Positions 1 to 11,600 of a stretch of DNA of 64,000 nucleotides are shown here, piece after piece (the stretch's first letter is position 1; every line of letters begins with the position of its first letter). Under the pieces are notes generated by a model. The model ran no database searches, was not told where the DNA came from, and was given only the letters and a program-made list of their open reading frames with translations. The translations under genes and the position numbers were made by a program. The stretch covers positions 48,748 through 112,747 of the forward strand of contig JBBHKE010003328.1 of the NCBI GenBank assembly GCA_037447655.1. The letters are read 5' to 3'. Origin of the DNA: Zygnema cylindricum. Taxonomy: Eukaryota; Streptophyta; Zygnematophyceae; Zygnematales; Zygnemataceae.

Positions 1-101
1 ATGAGAGGGAGAGGGAGAGGGAGAGGGAGAGGGAGAGGGAGAGGTAGGGGGAGAGGAAAAGGAGAGGGAGAGGGAGAAGAAGAGAGAAATGGGAGAGAAA
101 C
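1..101. repeat. GA-rich microsatellite at the left edge
   Basis: A run of GAGAGG/GGGAGA units on the plus strand, so CT on the sense strand of the ABCB gene. It lies just after the donor of the last visible exon and is the start of the following intron. The open frame through it is a repeat artefact. Confidence 0.9.
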
Positions 102-166
102 GCGTAAAAGGATGGCTCCGGAAGTGTTCATTTTTTCGTCAACCACCCGATATCGTTGTGTAAAAT
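102..166 (-). pseudogene. ABCB exon K (start of TMD2 cytoplasmic loop), damaged
   Basis: Translation gives ILHNDIGW, then, after a one-base frame slip, [13 protein letters not shown]. This matches the family block around 'ILRNEIGWFDE..N.SG'. Two defects sit close together. A single T is missing in the TTT-GAC (Phe-Asp) pair, visible as GTCAAC instead of GTCAAAC on the plus strand. No AG acceptor lies directly before ATT TTA; the sequence there is CCTCCTTGA. The donor side reads CGC|GTTTCT. Either the gene is decaying here or the consensus sequence has homopolymer errors. Confidence 0.7.
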
Positions 167-3100
167 TCAAGGAGGGGAAAGGGGAGAGACGGGAGAGGGA
201 GGGTAAGAAAAAAACTAATAATTTGAACGAAGTAGGGGATAAATGGTTGTGACATGCGTGATAAATGCGAGTGATACAGGAGAAATGAGTAAAGAGGATA
301 GCTCTGGAAGAGTTGGTTTCTTTATAAAATTTCACAATTTTCAATAGAAAAACGACTAGAAAATGGGGGGAAAGAGAGAGGAGAGAGAAGGTGAGAGAAA
401 GAACAAATCGAGGGAGAAAGGGAGAGATGCACTTTTTTAGCTCGCTCGCACACCAAGCAATTTCGTTTCGTAAAAAGGCTGAAGAAAGGGAAAAAAGAGA
501 GGGACGAGAGAGGGGAGGACAAAATGAGTGAAAATAGGGGAAAAAATTATTGAGAAACAGTTCATAAATGGATGTGTTTGTTTCTTCACTAAAATTGGGT
601 AAAGAAAAAGTAATAACACAAGGTTTACCGTTAAACATCATTTCTCGGACTCTTTTTGTGAGTTTCTCTCCAATCAACCCAAAATTATAATGTTGGAGAA
701 CGTAAATAAAAATGCAAACGACTCCGAGCGATAAGAATATGAAACACCAATTTCGAATTTCATACTGCATTTTCCCGGAATCGGAAGTATAATACGCGTC
801 AATCACCTGTAAAAATAGAGAAGGACAAGGAGAGAGAGAAAGGGAGAGGGAAAGAGAAATGGAGAGAGAAAGATAGTCAAAAAGAGGGAGAGGGAGAGAG
901 AGGGAAATGTAGAGGGAGAGGAAGAGGAAACAAATGGAGAAAGAGAGAACGAGAGGGAGAGAGAGAGAGAGAAATAGAGGGATGGAGAGGAAGAGAGGAA
1001 CACGGGGAGAGAGGAAAAGAGGGAGAGAGGGAGAGAGGAAGAGAGGGAGAGGGAGAGGGAGAGAGGGAGACAGTGAGAGAGAGATATAGAAGCAGGGGGA
1101 GAGAGGGAGAGACAAGGGATAAAAACAGAGGGGGGGAGGGAGTGAGGGAGAGAGAGGGAGAAAGGGAGCCAGTGAGAGCAAGGGCGTGAGAGGGATACGG
1201 AGGGAGCGAGGACGAGAGCAAGAAAGAAAGGGAGAATGAGAGGTAGTGAGAAAGAGGGAGGGTGGTTGAGAGGGTCAAAGGGGGAGAGGGGGAGAGAGAG
1301 AGAGAGAGAGAGAGAGGGAGATGTTCGATTGGCACGTGCATGCCGGTTCAATACGGGGTAGAATATGGTATTTCCATACTCAAATCCGCCCGAAATAAAT
1401 GGGTACGAACCCACCATACTCTACATCGAGCTGGTGGCACAGTGGTTAGTGCGCTGACAGATTAAGTCAAAGGTCCCAGGTTCGAGCCCTGGCCCGCTAA
1501 ATTTTCCCTAGTATGGGTCATACCGAATCTCAAATTTCTACAAAATCTAACATGGTATCAAAGCCAGCGGGATTGGAGATGGATTGACCAGCCTCCTAGT
1601 GAGGCGGGTGTTGGATTGGCACGTGCATGCCGGTTCAATACGGGGTAGAATATGGTATTTCCGTATTCAAAGCCGCCCAAAATAAATGGGTACGAACCCA
1701 CCAGGCTCTACATCGAGCGAGCGAGCTGGTGGCACAGTGGTGGCACAGTGGTTAGTGCGTTGACAGCATAAGTCAACGGTCCCAGGTTCGACCCTTGCCC
1801 AGCTAAATTTTCCCTGGTATGGGACATACCGAATCCCAAATTTCTACGAGATCTAACATGGTATCAAAGCCAGCGCCGAATCCCCAGATTTCTACGAGAT
1901 CTAACGTGGTATCAAACCCAGGGGGATTGCGGATGGATTGGTTAGTGCGTTGACAGCATAAGTCAAAGGTCCCAGGTTCGAGCCTTGCCCAGCTCAATTT
2001 TCCCTAGTATGGCACATACCAAATCCCAGATTTCTACGAGATCTAACATGGTAAGCCAGCGCCGAATCCCCAAATTTCTACGAGATCTAACATGGTATCA
2101 AACCCAGCGGGATTGCGGATGGATTGACTAGCCTCCTTGTGAGGGGGGGTGTTCGATTGGCATGTGCATGCCGGTTCCAATACGGGGTAGAATATGGTAT
2201 TTCCATACTCAAAGCCGCCCGAAATAAATGGGTACGAACAACTCTACATCCAGCTGGTGGCACAGTGGTTAGTGCGCTGACACCTTAAGTCAAAGGTCCC
2301 AGGTTCGAGCCATGGCCCGCTCAATTTTCCCTAGTATGGGACATACCGAACCCCAGAATTCTCGGAAATCTAACACGAGATAGTGATAAGGAGAGGGAGA
2401 GAAAGAGAGGGAGATGGATAGAGAAAAAGAGAGGGAGGGGGAGAGGGAGAGAGAGAGAGAGGGAAATAAAAGAGGTTACAAAGTTTGTTAGGGAGTTATT
2501 GTGTATATCTTATGTGGATATTTAATGGTGATGTATATCGCTTAAAATCGTGATCAATATATCGCTATTGTAATGGGTCAATACCACAGCAATCACCCAT
2601 ATATCTTTAAGGTGCTTTGAGAATACAACAAAATTAAATTAAAAAAAATAAAACTGAAGCACTGTAAAATGTTGTACCGCAAATCATCATACTTCAAGGA
2701 AAATCACGACATATGCCAATTCATTGGTAATCAATGTTAGGGAACAGGTCCCAAAAAGAAACTGAATTAAACTAGAACTAACATAATAAGTAAGAGAATA
2801 TTTTATTTTCTCTTTATTTGCTCCACGTATTCTGAGTATTCACTTTCCTCTCTTCTCTTCCCTTTACGATATGCCTTTGCTTTAAAATATTAGGGTGTGT
2901 GCCCTTGTGTTGAAAGTAAGGGTTTTTTTTGTCATTTTTCCCGTAAAATTGAATGTCGCACCATGAAAATCAACTAGCGTACGACGAAAGTGTAAGGCAT
3001 TTCTAAATTTAGTACGTACACTATTTTGGTGACTTTCCTTTTTCTACCCACAGCCACATCATGCCAAATCATCTTCAACACGTGAATCACCCAGAGAGCC

Positions 3101-5607
3101 TAATTTAGTCAACGTAAAAAATAACCAATTAATAGGAAAACGCTTTCTTCTTTCAGCATGTCACACGCATGTTTAGAATAGAAATTAGCAAGAGTCTCGG
3201 ACCTCCTCTTTCATTCATTGGTCCTTTGTAAAAGTCAACGCTTTCGTTGCCTTCCCCCCTCCCTCTCTCATTATCGCTCTTATCTCCCTCTTCCTCAAAT
3301 GAAACATGACAATATTGGAATGAAATGAAAGAGCTCTCATTTTTCTTTTCACTATCTTTGCGCGTAATATGGCGATAGAAAAACAAAAAACAAAAACTTA
3401 AAATCGTGAATCCATGATGGAAAGTTGTGAAATTAGTGACTTGGTGTTGTCACAAGTAAACATAATGTGACATTGTAACAAAACCTAATATCACAAAAAA
3501 CTCAACGTCTAAAGCGTCACAACAAAATCGATGTTTAAGGTTCCGTCCTCATGTGTACAAATAAGGTGTAATTTTGTCACTTTCTTTTGGAATTGAACCT
3601 ACAATGAGAAAATCTTCCTCCGTATGAAAAATGTGTGAAAACCATAGTACATCTTAAGTCATCTTGAAACTTAGAATGTACTTGTTAGGCGTTTTTCTCT
3701 TTTTGACCCACTGCTATGTCATGTCAGCTCATCTTCACAACCTTATCATGACCATATGGGTATATTAGCCTTCTGTCATTCTTTTTATTTATTATTCTTT
3801 GGAAGCTCAAAGTTACTTTGAACTTATGGTTTTAAATGTTAAAAATGTATAGAATAATCGGAATAGTACAAAATGTACGGAATGTACAAAACTCACAGAG
3901 CGCACGAAGGCACGAAATGTATGCACTATATGGAATGTGAACAATGTGCATAATGTGTGATATATACGTAATGTTTAAAAGTACATAATGTACATAACAT
4001 ACAGAAGGCATGTCTATAAAGAATGGCCGGCAATATTGGCGATACGATGTACCCAAAGCAAAATAATGGAAAACCCCCCACAAAATGATAAAAAAGTACA
4101 GAATTGTTATAAATTCAGTAGGGACTCGGTTGCTCCACCTAAACTTCCCCACAAGAAAAAAAACCGAAAAATCTTCTCGACCAAAAGAAAATTGAAACTC
4201 ACAAAAAGACAAAACAACTCACACAGAAGGACAAGATACTACCATACCTCAATGAGGAGAAGTCCCAAAAGAGGGTTAATCGCTCCAGCCATAATTGCTC
4301 CCGCAGAGGCAAAAATCCCATTTTGCCATTCGAGGGAGGAGAGAGAGACGAGACGCAACCACCCGCCCCCCGTTTCAACAGAAGAGAGAGGCTCCTCTCC
4401 CTCTACCCCTCCATTTTCATCTCTAACCACCGGAAATCCTCCCCTCGAGAGACCACTGGTTTGCAAACGTTCCTTGTGAAAGTCTTCAGATCTAGGAGGG
4501 GAGAGAGAGAGAGGGAAGGTAGTGGGAAGGTGAGAGTTGAAAGCAGGGGAAGACGGGATAGTGAGGGACCTAGAAGCAAAAGGGGAGAAGAGAGGAGAAG
4601 CCTTTAAGGGAGAAGGAAGAGAGTGGGGGGCGAAAAAGGAGAGGAGAGGGCGGGGAGGGGGGGAAGAGACAGAGAGAGAGGCAGAGGGAGAGAGAGGGAA
4701 GAAGGGGGAGGGAGGAGGGAGGGAAGGAGGGAGAGAGAGGGAGGGAGCGGGGGGGAGAGGGATAGAGAGAGAGTGAGAGAGAGAGAGAGAAAGATAAAGA
4801 GTTAAAGATAGAAAGGGCTAGAGGGAGAGAGAGTTGGAGAGCGGAAAAGAGTTAAAAAAAAGGGGAAAGAACAAGAGAAAAAGGAAAATAGAGAGAGAAG
4901 GTAAAGGAGAAAAAAAAAAAAAAAAACATTAACAATTGTCTTCTTACTTTCTACTACCATTCACCTCTCTCTCCACTCCTCTTTCCATCTCCTTTTTCAA
5001 ATCTTGCATTCGCACCACGTTGACATACACTCCCTCTAACCCGTTTTCCATGAGCTCCTCGTGTGTCCCTATTTCCACTATTGATCCTTTAACAACGACC
5101 GCAATTTTGTCAGCATTTCGAACAGTAGAGAGTCGATGGGCGATAACTAATGTGGTACGTCCCACCATTATGTTGTCTAAAGCTTCCTGAGAGATAAAGC
5201 GCGCGAGAGAGAGAGAGAGAGTTAGAGAGAGAGAGATAAAAAAAGAGAGAGAGAGAAGAAGACGGAGAAAGCGAGGGAAAGGGAAAGGGGTAAAGAGAGA
5301 GGGGGAGAGGGAGAGAGGAAGGAAAAAAAAGATAGAGAGGGAGGAAGAAGGAGAAAAAGAGGGAGGGAGAAGGGGGGGAGAGGGTGAGAGGTGGAGAGGG
5401 TGCAAGGACGGCGAGAGGTGGAGGGCGACGAGAGAGAGAAAAAGAGAGGGGGAGGGAGAGAGAGGTAGAGAGGAACACGAAGAGAGAAGGCAAAGAGGGA
5501 GGGAAAAAAGGAGAGAGGGAAAAGAGTGAAAAAGGAAAATAGTAGGAGAAACAAAGAAAGAGATCAACCAATAAATAAACCGATCAGCCTAGAGAGAGAG
5601 AGAAAGA

Positions 5608-5650
<43 letters not shown>

Positions 5651-8600
5651 AAAGACCGAAAGAGTGAGAGAGATGAAAAAGAGATTGATCAAAAAGAAAG
5701 AAGTATTCTCACCTGTACGACTTTTTCCGACTCCGAGTCTAAAGCGGATGTCGCCTCGTCCAATAATAAAATCGAAGGATTTCTTAAAACTGCTCTCGCA
5801 ATTGCAATTCTTTGTTTTTGTCCTCCACTCATTTGTACCCCTCTCTCTCCCACCTGAGTATTATAATTATCTGGAAACTCCATTATAAAATTATGGGCAT
5901 TTGCGGCTTTCGCGGCCGATAAGATTTCCTCCTCGGTCGCGTCTAGATTCCCGTATAAAATATTCTGCTTTATACTGGCAATTTTGAAATAAATGAAGAA
6001 ATAAAAGAAGAATTAATCGGTGGAAAAATAGAGAAAAAGGGAGGCAGAATAGAAAAAGAGCGGAAGGAAAATGGAGAAAAAAAACAGTACAAAGAAAAAC
6101 GGATGAAAACAAAGGAGGAATAATGACAAAAAAAAACCGAGGAAGAAGTAAAAACCGGTAAAAATGGAAGAAAGAGGATAAAAATAGAGAAGGAAAGGAG
6201 AGAGAGAGGAGAGGGAGAGGGAGTCATAGAGGGAACGGGAGACAATGAGAAAGAGGGAGAGGGAGAAAGAGAGAGAAAGACAGTTATAGAGGGAGGACAA
6301 AAGAGAGAGAGAGATAGAGGGATCTTACGTGGTAGCGAACAGCGTCGGTTCTTGGGAGACGAGCCCCAATTGATTCCTTAACCACTTTAGCTGCAATTCC
6401 CGAATATCAATTCCGTCGACTAAAATAGACCCTGTGAAATGTTATTTAGAAATAAGTAGTTGTAAGAAGTCAATTTACATGTTTTTTAGTAACTATGTTT
6501 TGGAATTATCTTTTTTTTTTTTTTTTTTTTTTTCAAGAATAAACTTTTGTATATGTAATTCATATCAAAAAAAAGAATTCGCTTCATTTATTTTATAATA
6601 TACTTAATAAACTTCTGTTTTTTCTTTGTAAAACAGTGAATTGTGTGAGGGAGATGGAGAGCAAGAGGGAGAGGGGCGGAGAGAGAAGAGGAAGGCAGAG
6701 GGAGGGAGGAGGGAGAGAGAGGGAGGGAGTGAGTGGAGGAGAGGGGGGGCGATGGTGAGAGTGGTTGAGGAGAGGGGGGAGAAGGGGGGAAGAGGGGGGG
6801 GGAGTGGGGGGAGAGAGGGGAAATGAGGACGGAAGAGGGGGGAAGAGGGGGAGAAAGTGTGGGAGAGGTGGGGGGAGAGCGGAGAGGGGAGAGTGGGAGA
6901 GAGAGCGGGAGAGACAGGGAGAGAGTGGGAGAGAGGGGAAGAGAGGGGGAGAGGGGTGAAGGGTGAGGGGGAGAGGGGGCTGAGGGGATGAAAGGAAGAT
7001 GGGAAGTGGGGGAGAGAGGAAAAGGAGAGAGTGAGAGGGAAAGTGGGGAGGGGGAAAGTGGGGGATTGGGGTTTGTAGAGCGAGAGAGCGAGAAGGCGAA
7101 GAGAGTGGGAGGGAGAGGGAGTGAGGAAAAGATAAGGAGAGGGAGAGGAAGAGGGAGAATGAAAGAGATAGAGAGGGAGAACATGGAGAGAGAGATGGGT
7201 GGGTAGAGAGAGGTTTTTACCAGAGATGGGGTCGTAAAATCTCTCGATGAGTGAGACAATTGTGGATTTTCCGGATCCACTCGCTCCGACCAATGCCACC
7301 GTCTTCCCCGAGGGGATAGTGAGAGAGAAATTCTGTTTAATACAAGAATAAATCATATAAAAAAATAAATTAAAAACATAGGAAAAAAATGCTATCAAAA
7401 TGGAAAGACGAAGAGGGAAAGAAAACCCAGTTAAAACTACAAATGAAATACCTGAAAAATCGGAACATCTAGTCGAGTGGGATACGAAAAATCGATGTTT
7501 TGTAATACGATGTCTCCTTTAATTGTTCCTGGAACCTTTCCGTTTAAATCTTCAGAATCAATCGCCGATTTTCGGTTTATCGTTTCAAAAATGTGAAAAG
7601 CGACGACTTTCCCTCTTCCAAAAGCAGCCAAATTCGGGGCAGCCTGCCCCAGAGCTCTGAAAAAAAACATAAAAATAAAATTAAATCGTTATATACAAGA
7701 GTAAATAAATAGACAAGTAAAAAACAGAGAAAGAGTTAAGTAAGGAAGGAGAAAATGAAGAAAAAAGGAACGAAGTAAAGAAATGAAGAAATTAAATGAA
7801 TACCTTAAGGGAAAAAACAACTAGGTAGCAATGTACTCTCTTTTTGTAAATAATATAGATGTAATAATTTTCACGGTTTATGTAATTGATGTATCAACCT
7901 AGTATAACAAAGCACCTATAAGCGTTGTATTTCGACATCGATATCGTATTATTATTGGTATCGATAAATTTTATATTTTGGTATGTACAAGTTTTAAATT
8001 TGATGCAAATGTAGAAATTGCCTTCAAAGAATTTTTGACGATACACAAGATTACGTGGTACCAGCCAAAATAAAACACGTGGGAGAGATACTTGCTTGGG
8101 TGATCAACCAAAAAGTGAGATTGTTTACGGAAAGCCATACATTACGCTTTTGTAACAATGTGTACTACAATTTTTTGTACCAATCTGTACTATTTTAATA
8201 TAAAACATGTTTACTAAAGATTTCCTAAGATTTTCTAAGCTTTTCAAGGACAATTCAACCGTCCAACCGTCCGATATCCCCTCTTTTTACCCTCTCTTTC
8301 CTATATATTGACCTTGGCAAAGAGGACTTTTCGTATTAAAACATAATAATGCAGTACGTACAATGATAAAATACACACGTACAAATTTTAAATTTAACTC
8401 ATTTTTATAAACTCTTAAATTTAATCATTCTATATAAATATTACATACAAATTTTGCACTTGAAGAATCTTTGACGATTCTGTGTCTCTAGCCTACCTGC
8501 TACCAGCTGTAATAAAATACGTAGGCGACTAGTATCTTCCTAATGCGACCTGATGGAATATTGATCAAAATATTACAACAAGTAAACATGCCCGTACAAT

Positions 8601-11600
8601 ATTTGGAAACGCTTGATAGAAAAGAGCACTTATGGCAACGCCTAATGGAAGCTTTATGGTGGATCTTCATTGCAGAAAAAGTGAGCTTGAATATTGGATA
8701 TTGTACATTTTTGTACCATTTCGTACCGTTATTTTATTTTTTTTAATACAACATGTTTATTAGAGATCTACAAAGATTCTTCAATATAATAGACGTAAAA
8801 ATTTATCGTCCTGTTTTTTGCTTACTAGCGTTAGCCGCGCAATGGCTCAAACCATTCATATCATGGAGAGGACAAAAAAACATGCAATTCTGTGGTCTCC
8901 ATTGACCCACAAAACGGATGAAAGCATGAATTGTTTCACATGCCCCTCGTCGTCAATTTGGTGTGAATTAGCCGTTGTGTCATAATTAAAGTACCTATCA
9001 AACATGACGAGTGTATCATATCTTCAACGACATATTGGTTAAGGCGTCGGGCTACTCCGGTTCCACAAGACCCAGGTTCATATCCGCTCCAGAGCAACAT
9101 TAAGTAAAATGCCCTCTACTTCTTTCTGCCACCTTCTAAATAAGGCGGCAGCCATGGTGTGTCTTTGATCCTCCCTCTCTCTTTTTAAAGTCTAACAAAA
9201 ATAGAGAAGTGAACTGTTAATTACCTATTTTCAACACTCCCCTTCATTCCTAGTCACTTTTTAATTTTAATCCACAGTTTTCTCCGCAATAAATCAACTT
9301 AGGGGAAGGCACTGGTTTTGTCATCATGTCCGCAATCATTTCTTTATCACTTTTATGAACTACACCGCGAATCGTAATTAGAGTAAATTACTCTAATTCG
9401 GTCGCTCGAAATTTCGACTCTATGACATCAAATAGAGTAAATGATTCTAATTTTTTCATTATTCTAAATTAGGTAAGTTTAATTAGCGTAACAGAATTGT
9501 AATATAGGTTCATTTTAAATAGTGTGGAGTACGGACGACGTTCGACCGTGCAAAACTGTACTTTTTTAAGTAAAAAAGTACAAATAATGATTTAATACAA
9601 TCGCGCTATCACGTGAAATCGGACTAAGCGAAAAATCAATCACATCGAAAAAAAGCCGTTCACATAACTCTCGTCCGTCGACAGCATCGTCGTCAGTGTG
9701 AACATTAACTGACATTCAGCGCGACAAATAATACTAGCGTCATAATGACGTCAAAACGATACGGACTGACAGATTTTGTACAACCACGTAATTTAGTGTT
9801 TATAATTTCAGCGCGGATATTTATTGCCGACATAACCCAATATAGAGTACTTAAATAAATTAGAGTAAACTTCGACTGTGAAAAAGTTCTATCACATAAA
9901 TTAGAGTTCATTACTCTAATTGTTTTTTTTTGTTTTTTTACTCTAATTTTTTCATTACTCTAATTACGATTCGCGGTGTAGTTTTATGATTTTATGGTCA
10001 ACCTTCTCTTTGAGAAAGCTTAGTCTAAAATCCATATGCTTAGCTTTCAAGTGATGTTTTGGATTAGCTGCAATAGAGATAGCAGCTTGATTATCACAAA
10101 AAACATTCTAAGTTCCAGACTTCATGAACACAAGTTCTTCAAGAAGACATTTCACCCACATTTATCTTTTGGTGGCAGCACAAAAAGCTATGTACTCAGC
10201 CTCCATAGTGGACTGAGCAACTACTTTCTGTTGTTTGCTACTCCAACAGCATGCACCGGATCCAATTTGCAACACATATCCAGCTGCACACCGCCTTAAA
10301 GGCACATCCCCATAACAAGAATCACTCCAAGTAGTGATGTCACTATGCTCCCCTCCCGAATGCAACCACAATTCCCTTAATCCCACCAAATATCTCATCA
10401 CTCTTTTGGCTATTTCTCATTCTCTCTTTTTGGGCTCATTTTGAGGACACCTACAGCTGCACCTATATCTGGACGAGTATAGTTCATAAATTAAATTAAA
10501 CTGCCTACAATCTGCTGATACGAAATCCCTTCCATAAAACTATTTTCCTCCTCATTCATCTCATCATTCAAAATCAATATTCATCCCTCTTCACTCCCCT
10601 ATGATACTTGCTTTAGATCCATGGGAGTGGTACATCCATTTGCTTTATCCATCTGAAACTTTTATAGCATATTACCAATAGCTTCTTTCTGAGTGAGTCT
10701 TAAAATTATGTTCCCTCTATCCCTCTCGATTTGAATCCGGAAAATATATTTTGCTTCGCCGAGATCTTTCATGTCAAACCGGCTTGTTAGATCCTGTTTT
10801 AGTTTGTTAATCTTATCTAAGGACTTGTTTAAGATTAAAAAATCATCCACATAAATAGCAATCAATATCACTCTATTCTCATCTTCAAATAGATATATGG
10901 AGTGATCCAAACTAATTCTGATATACCCCAAACCGGTCAAAAAATCGTCCAATTTTATGTTTCATTGTCGCGGGGACTGTTTAAGGCCATAAAGTAATTT
11001 TATCTCTGTGCATACCTTGCTTTCTTCTCTACTTTCCAAGAATCCTTCTGGTTGCCTCATGAAGATTTCTTCTTCTAACTCTTCGTCTAAGAAGGCGTTC
11101 TTAATATCTATCTGGTGTATTTCTTTATCTTTTGCTGCGGCTAAACTTAATAGGAAAATCTGACTACAGGTGCAAAGATTCTTCATAGTCTATTATTTTT
11201 TTCTGAGTATAACCTTTCGCAACTAACTTAACTTTATATCTTTCAATGGTATTATCTCGGTTTAGTTTAAGCTTATTTTCGGTCTGGTGGACAATCTACC
11301 AACTCCCATGTATTCGCTTCAATGATGGTGGCCATTTCTTCATTCATAGCAGTGATCCACCGGCTACTTTCTAGGGTGTTTATGGCCTCTAAGTATGTTT
11401 TGAAGGCGTTTACTACTTCTTCCCCTTTCAAAATTTGACGCTGGTATGGAAAGCATCCTCAAGTTTCGTTTTCGAAGATTTTCAGCTCCCCTATCTTCCA
11501 ATTCCAGTGTCTCAATCGGTTTCCACTTCGTATTGTGGCGTTACCTCGGATGTTGTACTTTTCTCCTTCTCTTTTGGAATATCTGCATATTTTTCCTTTT

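Larger units (their letters stand above)
1322..2375 (+). mobile_element. TRIM-like miniature LTR retroelement, tandem/rearranged array
   Basis: Three LTR-like copies (1322-1552, 1609-1858, 2150-2375), each starting TGTT.GATTGGCA and ending CTAACA, are separated by short internal segments with no coding capacity. The first internal segment (1553-1608, 56 bp) begins TGGTATCAAAGCC, close to the standard plant initiator tRNA-Met 3'-end primer site TGGTATCAGAGC, and ends with a purine tract (GTGAGGCGGG) just before the next LTR. This is the layout of terminal-repeat retrotransposons in miniature (TRIMs). Between 1859 and 2149 the order is scrambled: partial LTR tails and repeated primer sites suggest recombination between copies. 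The flanks GGAGA (1317-1321) and CGAGA (2376-2380) may be a 5-bp target duplication differing at one base. It sits in an ABCB intron, antisense to the gene. Confidence 0.75.

Noticed and set aside
803-1417. Long minus-strand open frame rich in Ser, Leu and Pro
   Set aside because: Translation of a GA/CT microsatellite and of part of the TRIM LTR; no stop because CT repeats lack stop codons. The same applies to 4944-5567 upstream of the real exon, 6588-7398 upstream of exon E, 14326-15582, 17254-17739, 23562-24891, 25556-26335 and 41918-42426.
3988-4479. Plus-strand gene of 163 codons
   Set aside because: Overlaps ABCB exon I on the opposite strand; no domain and Lys/Arg-rich low complexity.
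9024-9097. Genuine tRNA gene
   Set aside because: All tRNA-like blocks lie inside LTRs, repeat with the LTR, and do not form a convincing acceptor stem by eye. Reported as tRNA-like promoter modules instead.
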